Source: Sepioteuthis lessoniana
Lineage: Eukaryota > Mollusca > Cephalopoda > Myopsida > Loliginidae
Length of the DNA: 64,000 bases
Direction of reading: 5' to 3'
Assembly: GCA_963585895.1 (NCBI GenBank)
Contig: OY757934.1
Span: forward strand, 29,502,316 to 29,566,315
The translations under genes and the position numbers were made by a program. A model generated the notes under the pieces. That model did not search any database and had not been told where the DNA came from. It worked only from the letters and a program-made list of their open reading frames with translations. This document shows, in pieces, positions 21,481 through 32,523 of the stretch (positions are counted from its first letter, which is position 1; the number at the start of each line of letters is the position of its first letter).

Positions 21481-22000
21481 TTATATTTTGACCTTCGACC
21501 CGGCCCAAAAATACTATTCCAAGGTGATACACCGGAAGGAAGTGACACATTCCAATGGCCAGTAATCGGAAGACATCGCGTGGGCGGATTAAGGCTTATG
21601 AGGTGGGACAAGGTGAAGGTCCCATTGGGATGCACCAGAAGAGAGTAACCTCTGAACTGCATGACAGTTATTTCTGCTTGATGACGATTAAACATCCGAT
21701 TCAAAAATCCAGTAGGCGATCGTGTGGGCGTTGAGTTATTATTTAACTCAGTTGAGTTTGGGGTGCCAAAGCAGTTGCTAGCAGACTTCCAGACAGTAGA
21801 GACCAGATGTGGTAGGGAAAGCCACACCCGACCGAGGGGGTCCTTGGAAACCCCCGATGCAGTTGCCAGCAGAATTCCAGACAGCCAGAGACCAGATGTG
21901 GTAGGGAAGGCCACACCCGACTGAGGGGGCCCTCGGAAAGCCCCGATGGAGTAGACCCCAACATCAGGAGAACAATAAAGACACAACGTGACGGTCATAA
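21481..22000 (+). mobile_element. LTR-like element, family 2 (solo)
   Basis: A 520-bp GC-rich block flanked by CAGTG at 21476-21480 and 22001-22005. With the flanks the ends read TGTTAT...ATAACA, the TG...CA form of an LTR, and AATAAA lies at about 21974 near the right end. It contains an 89-bp tandem duplication (21772-21860 and 21861-21947). No internal region or second LTR is present. Alternative: a non-autonomous DNA element with a 5-bp target duplication. The minus strand is open for 204 codons but matches nothing I recognise. A fossil. Confidence 0.55.
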
Positions 22001-22107
22001 CAGTGAGGTCAAAATATGAAGTTTAAGTTCAGTCTCCAGCATCCTCTCACATGCTAACCTTTCGAACCCTTGCAATAAAGTGAGAGGTGAATATATTTTC
22101 TAAAGAA

Positions 22108-22178
22108 GTCTTCTTGTGTCTTCCTTCTTGCATCTTAATTCTTCTTGCGTCTTCCTTCCTTCATGCGTCTTAATTATG
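22108..22178 (+). repeat. Short tandem repeat CTTCTTGYGTCTTCCTTC
   Basis: Two roughly 31-bp units, each ending GCRTCTTAATT, in a pyrimidine-rich stretch. No element recognised. Confidence 0.8.
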
Positions 22179-22215
22179 GTGTCGTTGTGATGCTGAATGA
22201 ACGTGTAAATAGCTA

Positions 22216-22420
22216 TATAACACCAGGTCGCGTCATACCAAAGACTTTAAAAATAGTACTTGGTACCTCCTTGCTTAACACTCAGCAATATAAGGTATGT
22301 ATCAAGAGTAAAGTGGAGCAATCCAGGGAAAGGAGTAGCGCCCTCCCCTACACCTCGGTGTAGTAGCTATTGAAAAGGGAGCCTTCAGGTTGCCCTCGAT
22401 TACAGTCGCCAGCTTTACTT
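22216..22420 (+). mobile_element. SINE-B body, head missing
   Basis: CGCGTCATACCAAAGACTTT, CTTGCTTAACACTCAGCAAT, AAAGTGGAGCAATCCAGGGA, CACCTCGGTGTAGTAGCTAT and GTTGCCCTCGATTACAGTCG in order. Only a trace of the B box precedes it. Confidence 0.85.
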
Positions 22421-22965
22421 ACTTACTCTCATAAACAGAGCTGTTCAGATGCAAGAGTCTCCACGAGGTCAGTCCCTGTCACGGAAGGACACAACAATGT
22501 AAATGTATGCTTCCAACTGGTCAAGTCTGCATTCATTGCCACATATTCATCACAATGGGACTCTTTTGAGAGAAAGGTTAGAAGATGAAAAGATCGTAAG
22601 GGAACATTCGTTCATCATGGTATTATAGTGGCCAACATTTGTATAACACAAATACCACTAAGTCTTCTTGATTATTATCTAGGAACAAGACGAAGCAAGA
22701 TAAACAGCAATCACACGTGTTATATTGGAGTTTTCCTTCTCCTAGTTGGATAATTTGATAATAAGGAGTCCAACAGCCCCAGGAATAATGGGCTCGATAG
22801 TCATTTAGGAAAGACCTTCATCCGACCCTCGACAGGTCCTGTCTTTCATCCTGCAGGGTGGTTAGCCACCCTCCTTATCAGACAAACTTGGTTGGGTGAT
22901 GATCTGGCAATGTAACACATAGTAACTGGGTTACATAGTACCAGTAGTGCTTTGAGTGACATGAC
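22421..22965. other. No gene seen
   Basis: Moderate-complexity sequence without a recognised family. A (TA)n tract follows at about 22970-22994. Confidence 0.5.
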
Positions 22966-23052
22966 GACTATATATATATATATATATATATATACGCACA
23001 TAAACACGTATATATATGTACATGCATATACATACATATGTAGGTGAGTTTT

Positions 23053-23271
23053 TGGTTTAATGGCACGTCGACCTTTGTGGGTTATTTAATGCCAAAGGCA
23101 TATTTTTAAGAGAACAGTAGTGATACTATTTAACCCAGAGCTGGGAGGAGACAAGGGGGTTCGTACCTTTCCCAAGGGTATTAATCCACAAAGGAACATA
23201 AACGCGCAACTGAAATTTGAACTTGCTTACTTCGAGGATGCTGTCCAGCACTTAAGCCATTCCACCATGGG

Positions 23272-23272
<1 letters not shown>
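23053..23272 (-). mobile_element. SINE-C
   Basis: Reverse complement: tail TTTAATGGCACGTCGACC and GGGTTATTTAATGCC, body ACTATTTAACCCAGAGCTGG and CTTTCCCAAGGGTATTAATC. The head is TTTGAACTTGCTTAC and GCCATTCCACCATGG. It abuts a (TA)n tract at 23276-23319. Confidence 0.82.

Positions 23273-23275
<3 letters not shown>

Positions 23276-23319
<44 letters not shown>
23276..23319. repeat. (TA)n microsatellite
   Basis: About 22 uninterrupted TA units directly beside the SINE-C head. Confidence 0.97.
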
Positions 23320-24243
23320 CAAAGACAGACAGAAATAGTCTCATCATCCTTGTCAAGATGGCACAATTTCCTGCTTGGTCTACATAGCATGGTAATCTTT
23401 ATTATTGTTGTTGTTGCTTTAAATAGAAAAGACAAGTCAGGAAGGCTTTATTCACATACAATGCATTCAAAAGGAAATGGAAAAAAGGAGAACAATAAAT
23501 GTTTTCGGGAACAAAGAACATCGATAGTCCAAATATGCAGCACTGTTTCTTTCATTTTTTTTTTTTCTTTTTTCAGGTAGGGAAGAGGGTCTATGACGGA
23601 TTGAGGCAGTGAGAGAGAGAAAGAAAGAGAGAGAGATATCATGTCGTCTGCACACACACATTTATTCAAAAAAGGAACAAGGGAGATATAATGAACAAAA
23701 GATGCAAGTGAGTTGAGCAAGAAGGGAATGATAAAAAAATGATTTTTTTGCGAGGGGGAAATTGAGATAAGACCACATTTCGATTGTGTCTATTGAATAT
23801 TATAGAAGAGCATTTTTTTTTGGTTTTTTTTTTTTTGGTGAGATAAGATGCGAAAGACAAAGATTATGTTATTGAAAACATTTGCAACATGCAAAAATTG
23901 TTATTGTTTGGATTGAAAAAACAAAAACAAAATTTTTTTTTTTTTTTTACTTTTTATCCGATAAAAACATGTAAGGATACTCGATTTATCGGGAAAAAGA
24001 TTTTAAAATGTTATGAAAAATATTAAAAGAACACGATTTCTATTTTTCTGTCAAAAAACTATTTCAAAATTTGAAAAAGTTAAAGTACATTTTTCTTATC
24101 ATTTACAATGAATTTATTTATCTATTTTTAAAAAGTTTATCACATATATTTTAAAGTCTTCAATTTATTACCAATGCGATGGAGTAAGAGAAATATTCCA
24201 GAGAAAAATAGAAATTACTTGACTGAAAGTGCTTAGTGGAAAA

Positions 24244-24246
<3 letters not shown>

Positions 24247-24282
<36 letters not shown>
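24247..24282. repeat. (TA)n microsatellite
   Basis: About 18 TA units. Confidence 0.95.
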
Positions 24283-24284
<2 letters not shown>

Positions 24285-25887
24285 GTTGCACAACAAAATT
24301 TGCTTTACATTAAAAAAAAAAAACAACAGTTCCCATCTATATATTACTAAAATTCACATATCTGTAAGTACGTGTGTATATATAACTCAACAAAAAACGG
24401 CATATCATAGCGAGATTCTAGAGAGCAATGCACTTAGAATTGCCCACAAAGTCCAATTTGCAATGGATTTTTGTGTGTGAGGTTTTCATTCGCACTGAAG
24501 GAATTTTTTTTAAAAATCCAAATCCTTCCTAACATGAATAAAAGCATCAATATCATAATGGACTACCTTTAACGATAAAATGTTAATTAGTATCTACCAC
24601 TTCTTCCTAAATAGAAGTATCAATATAATCATGGGCAACCGTAATAACAAGAACAGAACGGAGTCACGGCTCGTCTAGTAAATATAGATTTGATAATTAA
24701 CAAAAATACAACTTTTAGCAACTTAATCTACGAAATGGAAATTAAATTGAAATATTATCATTGAAATAATTATTAAAACTATTTCCTGTTTAGTTAAGTT
24801 TGAATAAACAGATGACTCTACTTGAAGGAGAAGCAAATATTTCGTTTTTATTTCACGAGAAAAATAACCGCGTTATTCATTTACAAAGTTTTTAATAAAT
24901 TGATATTATACACACACAAAACTACTTCTAAATTTCATTGAAATATATTTTAACGTATATTTCATACGTTGAAAATTTCATTACAAAAAGTATGTGATCA
25001 AGAACATTTTTTTTCAGCCGTCAAATCCATCAGAAAAACAATACAAATCAATAATGGCACCCTGTTAATACGCTTGAGTTCGATTTTTAAAAAAATCAAA
25101 TACTCAGAAAGAGTAGCAAAAAAATAAAATGGGTGGGTGTGAAAGAATAGAAGATACATTTTTTCTTCTTCTCATTTTATTTTTTTCTTCTATTTCCTTT
25201 TGCCAAATGCGCCTAAAATCAAGAGAGCAATTCTATTATAACCATTTCCACAGAAAAGGAATAAAAGAACTCAAGAGTTGGTACAAGTTACACTTATTTT
25301 CTTAAGTTATGTCGACACTAACAGAAAATTGCACGTGCGAAAGCTACATATTACTTTTTTTTTTTTTTTCACACACACACATACGGGGCGAGGAAGGACG
25401 GTGTTGAAGGAAGAATTGTTGATATGCAGTGAGGACGAAATGCTTTTAGTCTGGGAGAAGTTTTATAATCTGGCACGAGTGTGTTTTTAAAAATTGCTGT
25501 TAAAAGTACATTGCACTAACAAAAATATACATGCGTAAACATGAACGATGTGGTTTGTATATTTTAAATTTGTACGTCTACAAAATTTAAGCAACCCCGT
25601 TAAATTGGTTACAAAAAAAAAAGACCGTTTCACATTTCACTTAATACAAATCTTAAATCAACCTCTTTGCAAAGTTTAAAAACAGCAGCATTTGTTTATC
25701 TAATTTGATTAAGAATATACAGCTTAATTATTCTAATGCAAACACCACTGACTTGTTTAGTCAATAATTAAAAAAAAAATTAAACAATAAACATAAGCAG
25801 TCATTAAACAAGAATATTTGATACAACCGAAGCAAACAGGGCTCAGTTTAAAATCAGCTGATGTTTTAGATATTATTTATTAAACAT
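24283..25887. other. No gene seen; very AT-rich
   Basis: Long AT-rich stretch with T-runs (25353-25368) and a short CA tract (25371-25380). Open frames are short. No repeat family was recognised between 24283 and 25887. Confidence 0.55.
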
Positions 25888-25998
25888 AGCTTAGATGAAG
25901 CACCAAACCTGAAGTATGTTGTACCTTATGTGTATCAAACTCACTATTAGTGGTTTGCTAATCTAGCTTACTAACCATTACACTTCGTGAGGTACCAT
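25888..25998 (-). mobile_element. SINE-D-like fragment
   Basis: On the minus strand: ATGGTACCTCACGAAGTGTA, ATGGTTAGTAAGCTAGATTA, GTGAGTTTGATACACATAAG. A-box- and B-box-like words sit at the expected spacing. Confidence 0.6.
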
Positions 25999-26194
25999 CT
26001 AAATCACTCAATTGTAGTACAATATTATTATTTCTTTAAATTTAAATAAAACTGTTCTTCCCCTTTTTGATCTATATTTATATGTAAATAAATTGTTTTT
26101 CTTTTTTCATTGATTCGTGTCATGTCAGCTGAATTTAAATCGGGATCAGTCTGCTTAGATTGTACAGAATACAAATTTTTGTTCAGTTTTGTTT

Positions 26195-26288
26195 CGTTGT
26201 TTAATGGCATATCAACCTTCATGGGTTATTTAATGCCAAAACCATCCTTCTAGAAGAACAGTGGTGGTACTATTTAACCCATAGCTGG
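26195..26288 (-). mobile_element. SINE-C 3' fragment
   Basis: GTTTAATGGCATATCAACCT, GGGTTATTTAATGCC, TAGAAGAACAGTGGTGGTAC and TATTTAACCCATAGCTGGG. Stops at the body; the head is absent (5' truncation). Confidence 0.8.
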
Positions 26289-26529
26289 GTTTTGTTCAGT
26301 TTGTCTAATTGTTGACAGTCATTACTAATATTTTAAAAATTGAGTAAGTTTTTCTCACTTAGAATATAACCTATCATCAAACGTTTAATGAATCTGTTTA
26401 TAAAAAAATTAAAATGAAAAGATAATATTATATTTTCTAAAATCTTAGTTAATTTGTAAAGTTTTAAAATTCTCTGAATAAAAACATCACTTTAACTCTC
26501 TCAAAATGAATCATCTTTAAAACACTTTG

Positions 26530-26922
26530 TCATCATCATCATCATGTCGTGCCGCCAGCACGGATATCCCTGACCATCTCTCGCCACTTCTCCCTATCAT
26601 TCATCGCCTCCGGCAGGTCTTCTGGGTTACATCCTGTGTCCTCACATAGCTGCTGTATGTAAGTTCGGGCTGGTCGTCCTGCTTTTGCTTGGCCATATGT
26701 GGGGGTCCATAGGAGTACATCACTTACGATCTCGTCCTTGCTTCTCCAGCAGTGTCCGGCGTGTCTGGCTCGTCTAACCTGTATAGTTTTCGTGATAGGA
26801 GGCAAGTGGCCGTATAGTTGATGTCTCGTGGGGTGTTGTCGCCAGGACTTGTTCAATATTGCTCTCAACATTCTTGTGTAGTTGCCGTAAATTGCTCTCA
26901 ACATTCTTTTGTAAAAATGCAA
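26530..26922 (-). pseudogene. LINE 3' end, second family (L2nd), copy 1
   Basis: Minus-strand open stretch of 126 codons ending RDIRAGGTT. Landmarks are RMLRAILNKSWRQHPTRHQL, YGHLPPITKTIQVRRARHAG, HCWRSKDEIVSDVLLWTPT, GRPARTYIQQLCEDTGCNPE and DLPEAMNDREKW. This is the region after the reverse transcriptase in a LINE family I know from many lophotrochozoan genomes. The 3' tail is (ATG)n, seen here as TCATCATCATCATCATG. It is 5'-truncated; a 25-bp local repeat (CTCTCAACATTCTT) lies at the break near 26855-26915. Confidence 0.85.
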
Positions 26923-27775
26923 ATAGATAAAACAAATAAAAAGAAAAAAAAACCTCTGGTAAAATATCTACTGTTGTTGTAGAATATAAATTTGTTTTTG
27001 TTCGTCGCCTTGTTTTAAATGTTCATTTTGTCCGCGCCGTTTTACAACCATTATTTGTTTCATATCTTTTACTCATTTGTTGCATATCTTCACTCATTTA
27101 TTTCACTGGCTTCCTTCATTTACCACTTTGTCCATGTGCCTATATTATGTCTATATATTATGCCATATTAAACCTTATTCTAAATATATCAAACTAAACA
27201 TTAAATAGTCGGAGACCATAAATAAATAAATACCAAATACAGGTCCATTCTCCTACACTGTATTTTACGGTGCAGAATATTTTTTTAAACGAATATAAAT
27301 ATAAATGAATAAACATTATTTGATTTTGTGGTATATGTGAAATTTTATAGGACATTTTCTCATTGCCTAGAGAAAGGAATCTACATCGCCTAAAATACAA
27401 TAGTTTTATTTTGTTTTATTTTGCAACTCTTGGCAGAACTTTAACGGCTTATGATGGCATTGAAATTCTTTTTAAAATGAAGAGGAGTATTCCGAGAAAT
27501 GAGCTATGAACTGAGAAAGCACAATTGGTTTTTATTCTCTGTAGACAAGTGCAATATTAGATATCGGCTGTTCGGAAATATTTCTTTAATAGCGGTACAT
27601 GGAATTTTATAAGAATTGCAACAAAGACGTACATACCATTGGCAGCGACTGAAACTTAAGCAGATTTTTTTAAAGCTAAACTGAGAATTGCAAAAGTTTT
27701 TCACTCAAAATAAATTTCCATTGATATTTTTGTTGTAAAGAAATTTCTTAAGTCTCTTTAACATTTTCTAAAACT
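26923..27775. other. No gene seen
   Basis: AT-rich unassigned sequence between the LINE fragment and the Tc1/mariner derivative. Confidence 0.5.
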
Positions 27776-28303
27776 ACTTGAGAGAATCAAAAGTTTCTTA
27801 ACATTTTGATAACGAGCGGCCTAATTCAACAGTTTCGGATACTTTTGCCGAGTTCATGAAGGTGACCAGCTACAATGGACTGTGAGATGCCAAACTCTCC
27901 TGATACTCTCCGTATACTACTCACCTGATTTATCTTCAGGACTTTAAAACACGGCCACGGCATCCACGGTTTTAGGTCTATTTTGACCTTGCCTGATCGT
28001 CAAGATTTTTGCAAACGTTTGAAATTGCTTGAACCATCTGGTTACTGTACTGTGCTCAACTGCACCTTCACTTTTCATACAGAAAATGTTTTTGGCTTCT
28101 TCCGCGACATTTTAGTCCAGGTCATACTCATAAGATGTAAATTCTTGAATGAGACTATGTTGCAAGCTCATATGTGTGGCTTTCAAATAACACACAGAAG
28201 GAAGCAATGCACAGTGCGGTACTTACCACTGTTTTGGTCACGTAATATACACACAGTACATTAGTACGTACTAACAAAATATTGCAAAACTCTTGACTCA
28301 CCC
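27776..28303 (-). mobile_element. Tc1/mariner deletion derivative, family T
   Basis: The right end ATTGCAAAACTCTTGACTCA is a clear terminal repeat. The left end is a degenerate inverted match (GAGAATCAAAAGTTTC). Minus-strand translation of the left half gives VSSIRRVSGEFGISQSIVAG, the helix-turn-helix region of such transposases. The catalytic region is absent. At about 530 bp it is close in size to the copy at 61635 once that copy's LTR is subtracted, so this looks like a propagated non-autonomous form. Confidence 0.7.
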
Positions 28304-28569
28304 TTGTAGGAACAACAATAATCAGGTTAAGATATAAAAATTTTTTTAATGAGGGTAGCAAGGAATGAAGAAATATCACCGAATCAATAGATAACATGGC
28401 AAGATTAGGAAGTGTTTTGTTGTGTTCATATAATAAAGAAAAAGAACGTGTCATAAAAATAAACTGTTATGCTATCTATTTTTATGCAACTGAATTAAAA
28501 ACATGAAATGAACTTAAACAGTATTTAAAAAAAAAAATTGATAGATAAGACTAAACAGACACACACATA

Positions 28570-28915
28570 CATATATATATGTCTGTTTGGTCCTTGCCAT
28601 CCGTCTCTATCATCCATCACTCTAGTCAGGTCCTCTTGACGGGATCCAGTGTCCACACAGAGTTGATATATGTAAATATTTGCAGGTCTGCCAACACTGG
28701 TGTGTCCAAGTGTGGGAACCCATGAAAGGACCGCACTTATGTGTTCATACCTGCTTCTGCAGCATGTCTTCCTTGACTTTCTTAGATTTTTTTTTGTGAA
28801 ATGGGAAGTGGCCGTACAATTGCCATTTTGTGGGTGCTGCTTCCAGGATTTGCTCATAACAACGCGTAGCATGTGTGTAATTCTCATCAATCTTTTTCTC
28901 CAATCGCTCTGTTAA
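28570..28915 (-). pseudogene. LINE 3' end, family L2nd, copy 2 (old)
   Basis: Minus-strand translation keeps MLRVVMSKSWKQHP, SRYEHISAVLSWVPTLGHTS, VGRPANIYIYQLCVDTGSRQ and EDLTRVMDDRDGW, clearly the same region as 26530 and 53611 but more diverged. Upstream (28890-28950) continues CTACGCGTTGTT/AGTACTGG words matching the 53.9-kb copy. 5'-truncated. Confidence 0.78.
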
Positions 28916-29014
28916 AGACCACGTGGTGCAGCTGTACTATAGTACTGGCATGGTTACAGCTTGGAATTTTAATTTAAAGTTTATTTAATATGCGTGTGAG
29001 TATGTGAGTACGGT

Positions 29015-29022
<8 letters not shown>

Positions 29023-29053
<31 letters not shown>
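29023..29053. repeat. (TG)n microsatellite
   Basis: About 15 TG units. Confidence 0.9.
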
Positions 29054-29055
<2 letters not shown>

Positions 29056-29227
29056 CTATTTTCGGTTAATCCCTAACTTTAACTCTAGCAGAGTGAAAAA
29101 ACAAAACAAAACAAAACAAAAAAACAAAAAACAAATGATCTCCAACTTGTGAATAAACAAAAACGCAAATTAATATTTTGGGGAAAATCCATAAAAAAGA
29201 AAAGACAAAAGATATACGTATTGTCTG

Positions 29228-29261
<34 letters not shown>
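29228..29261. repeat. Poly-A run of about 34
   Basis: Uninterrupted A run. It could be the tail of a retroposed sequence, but the preceding 29100-29227 was not recognised. Confidence 0.85.
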
Positions 29262-29264
<3 letters not shown>

Positions 29265-29388
29265 AAGAATTTCCTAATGTCTCTCCAAAAGAAAAAAAAA
29301 CAAACACTGACAGTGGACTAAGTAAACGAAGAAAGTGCTCGATACGGAGAAGAGCAAATATAAATAGATTTCTTCTGACCCGTTAGGT

Positions 29389-29432
<44 letters not shown>

Positions 29433-29681
29433 CCGGGCCATTGGTCTAATAAGTAGAGTGTTCGCCAATGCTGCGGGAGACCGGGGTTCAATCCCAGGTC
29501 GATCATACCAAAGACTCAAAAAATGGTACTTGATGCCGCCTTGCTTAACACTCAGGATTATAAAGTACGGATCAAGGGTAAAGTGGAGCAACCCAGGGAA
29601 TGAAATAGCGCTCTTCCCTACATCTCAGTGTAGTAGCTCTTGAAAAGGGAGCCTTCGAGATACCTTCGACTAAGATCGATA

Positions 29682-29685
<4 letters not shown>
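29433..29685 (+). mobile_element. SINE-B, full-length between microsatellites
   Basis: CGGGCCATTGGTCTAATAAG and CCGGGGTTCAATCCCAGG form the head, then the standard body, ending CTTCGACTAAGATCGATAAC. Preceded by (TC)n(TA)n (29388-29432) and followed directly by (TA)n. Confidence 0.9.

Positions 29686-29749
<64 letters not shown>
29686..29749. repeat. (TA)n microsatellite
   Basis: 32 TA units starting at the SINE-B 3' end. Confidence 0.97.
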
Positions 29750-29754
<5 letters not shown>

Positions 29755-29907
29755 AGAACTGAGTTTTACGACTCTGGTCATCAGGTGACTTTCGACGAAT
29801 TTTACCTAATATTCAAGATCATGAAACATATATTCATGAGTTATTAAGCTTTTGTCACTTTTAGCGCTTTAGTTTTTATCGCACGGTAGGTATTATATAT
29901 GAAAATG

Positions 29908-29949
<42 letters not shown>

Positions 29950-31165
29950 CAAGGTCTTCAGAAGAGGATTTTATTTTTTGCCAACGTTAAACATGCAGTT
30001 TTTGACGGTGAAAATATTAAACCTTTATAAGGGCGTGTGAATTTTTCAATTAAACGACCAAATGAAAAAGTTTAAACAATCTATTTCCGTTGGTGGCATT
30101 CTGACACAAATTTAGGTGATGTAATTAGTGTTCGGAAATTTATTTTAAATATGTTACGTATTTCCTTAGAAAAAAATCATAACATCAGTCTGTTCATATT
30201 TATTTTGTCCCCATCTACCGATTTTAATCATTTTTCGAACAATAATTCTATTACATAAATATATTATTATGCAATAATATTATATGTAATATTATATATG
30301 TTAGTATATTATATGTAATATTATTATCTAATAATATTTATGAAATAATTCTATTACATAAATATATTGTTTTATCCAAAAATTCAACCACAAACATTAT
30401 CGAAAATAACAAAACAAAATAAAAAAAAACTCAACCTTGGAATTAAAAGTTACTAATTCTTCAAAGACAATTAGGAATTTAATTAATAATAAAAAAACTA
30501 AAAAACAATACCTACCTCAAAAATTTGCTTGAGTTTACGATATCCCATATCTGGATTAGAAAACAAATTTATGAACACATTAGGGATTTGAAAAAGGGGA
30601 ACATAAATAATAACTTGGTCAGACATAATTTAGAAATTAATCACAACTTTAATTTTAAAGATTCAAAAATGTAAGTTTATATATGAATTTAAAAAAAATG
30701 CCAGAAATCATTGGGTCTCGATCATTTCAAATACCAACATTATAAAACAGAGATCTGACTCTTTCAATTTATCTCCCTATTTAGTCAGATAAGAGCTTAA
30801 AAAAGTTACAAAATCCCGCATTCAAAATAATATGACTTCATCATTTATATCTACTAAGTTGGGTGAAACAAACTGAAAGAGGTAGAATAAAGTTGACTGA
30901 CAAATGTGTAATAGAAGGTTTCAAATAGAGATAAATACGAGCAGAGATAGACTAATGTTATATATCTTAAGGAAATACGTTAGGGTTTTAGAATAAATTT
31001 CCGAACACTAATTACATCAACCAAATTTGAATTAGAATGCCACCAACGGAAATAGTATGTTTAAAACTTACTCATTTTGTCGTTTCATTAAAAAAATTAC
31101 ACGCCCTGATGAAGGTTTAACGTTGGTAAAAAAAATAAAATCATCTTCTGAAGACATTGTTTTTC
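29950..31165 (+). mobile_element. Penelope-like retroelement relic with inverted terminal repeats
   Basis: About 29950-30185 recurs inverted at about 30960-31165. Anchors are GTCTTCAGAAGAGGATTTTA, CCAACGTTAAAC, GGGCGTG, CTATTTCCGTTGGTGGCATT, GATGTAATTAGTGTTCGGAA and CGTATTTCCTTA. Between them lies a plus-strand relic of a GIY-YIG nuclease. Penelope-like elements are known for terminal repeats in varied orientation and a C-terminal GIY-YIG domain. The right arm holds CTGATGA at 31106-31112, the core box of the hammerhead ribozymes reported in such repeats. The matching GAAA box is lost, so no active ribozyme is claimed. Confidence 0.7.
30490..30835 (+). pseudogene. GIY-YIG endonuclease relic (Penelope-like)
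   Basis: One frame reads QIYEHIRDLKKGNINNNLVR and HNLEINHNFNFKDSKM, then after a stop and frame change ISNTNIIKQRSDSFNLSPYL. These resemble the C-terminal part of Penelope-like GIY-YIG proteins (EHKRD...HN, HNF-DFK, INQR..FNLSP). Upstream VYDIP at about 30533 may be what is left of the GIYKIPC motif. The reverse transcriptase is not recognisable. A broken remnant. Confidence 0.62.
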
Positions 31166-31197
31166 TTTTATACTGTCTGATTTAGTTCCAGTTTTCA

Positions 31198-31202
<5 letters not shown>

Positions 31203-31256
<54 letters not shown>
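31203..31256. repeat. (TC)n(TA)n compound microsatellite
   Basis: CT units run into TA units. Confidence 0.95.
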
Positions 31257-31259
<3 letters not shown>

Positions 31260-31434
31260 AGAGACGACTTGATCGGTTGATACCAATAAGCCAAGTTATA
31301 TAGCTAAACCTATTTTCATTATTTAAGAACCAAATTTGAAATTATCTTTGCAAGTAACTCGATTTGAACCCACGTTGTCAACAAATTATTAATATCGTCG
31401 AGTATTAGTTAACTATGTACTAAAGTAAGATGTG

Positions 31435-31850
31435 AAACAAGGTCAAATTTTGAGCAGAGCGCAGTTGGTTTGAATTCAAAGTTTTCCTCCCCCTTGATTG
31501 GTTGCTTAACCAAAGCTAAATAAAACAGTCTACCCAACTATTTATCCTTGGCTGGGGGCTTGAATTCAGGATTTTTCTTCTCCTAGATGGGTTGCCAAAC
31601 CAAAGCTAAATAATCCAGTCTACCTGACTATTTACCCTAGGCTGGAGGTCTGAATTCAGAATTTTCCTTGGTTCCACAACCAAAGCTAAATAACTCAGTC
31701 TGTCCAACTATTTACCCATAGCTGGAGGTAGAAGAGATGGTTTCACGTCTTTCTTTATGGCATTAGCGCCAAGTCAAACGCAATATGGTCCATGATTTGA
31801 ACTCAGGTCACCGATTAAGTTTCCTATGCCGTTAACTGTTACACTACCCC
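31435..31850 (-). mobile_element. SINE-A with triplicated inner segment
   Basis: The reverse-complement SINE-A order is kept, but the segment from TTTGAATTCARRRTTTTCCT to the CTATTTACCC..GGCTGGAGG end occurs three times in tandem (about 31470-31557, 31558-31648, 31650-31729). The tRNA-like head follows at 31785-31845 (CATGATTTGAACTCAGGTCA, CCGTTAACTGTTACACTACC). The inner copies differ by several bases, so the event is not recent. Confidence 0.85.
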
Positions 31851-31897
31851 CCCCCCAAATGTAAAAATATTAATGAAATGAGGCAGATAATAAAGGA

Positions 31898-31898
<1 letters not shown>

Positions 31899-31948
<50 letters not shown>
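31899..31948. repeat. (AAT)n microsatellite
   Basis: About 16 AAT units. Confidence 0.95.
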
Positions 31949-31949
<1 letters not shown>

Positions 31950-32034
31950 GAAGGAAGAGATGAGAATAATTGATTCACGCACACACGTGTACATGACACT
32001 TTTCACAGAGTACAAATGTACTGATAGGGGCAGC

Positions 32035-32150
32035 TGGCGTAGTGTAATATTTAGCAAGCTAGACTGACAGAACATTACTAGTGAGTTCGTTTCATTTGGT
32101 GCCCCATACTTCTGGACTTGGACCACAACTAAGCAAAGCTTCCCTCTGAT
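32035..32150 (+). mobile_element. SINE-D
   Basis: GCGTAGTGTAATATTTAGCA, AGACTGACAGAACATTACTA, GTGAGTTCGTTTCATTTGG, TGCCCCATACTTCTGGACTT and ACCACAACTAAGCAAAGCTT. Clear A/B-box spacing. Confidence 0.78.
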
Positions 32151-32299
32151 AGTGCCGATTCAAGAGTCTTTGATCTTAGGTAGGAGACAGAGGTGCTCGT
32201 ACATAAAATGCTGATCTATATCAAAATAATTCCATCGTTTGACGGATACAGTGTTATTCATATATCGGACAAAGCCTTAATGGAGGAACAGATAAATAC

Positions 32300-32510
32300 A
32301 AGGAGGGGTTTCATGTGGTGCAGTGGCTAACGTGTTGAATAACTACATCAGAGTAAGCGAGTTCGAACTCCAGTTGAGCTATTACGTTCACTTTCGGACT
32401 AATACCCTTGAGAGAAGTATGGTGACTCTTATCTCGCCAGCTAGGGGCTAAATCGTACGAATACTGTTCTTCTACAAGAATGGCTTCGGCATTAAATAAT
32501 CAAAGAAACC
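32300..32510 (+). mobile_element. SINE-C
   Basis: TCATGTGGTGCAGTGGCTAA (A box), GCGAGTTCGAACTCCAGTTG (B box), ACTAATACCCTTGAGAGAAG, CCAGCTAGGGGCTAAATCGT, TTCTTCTACAAGAATGGC and the tail GGCATTAAATAATCAAAGAA. The best preserved SINE-C B box. Confidence 0.88.
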
Positions 32511-32523
32511 AAATATGATAAAA

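Noticed and set aside
21384-21998. 204-codon minus-strand frame
   Set aside because: It lies in the GC-rich LTR-like insert, contains the translated 89-bp duplication and matches no protein I recognise.
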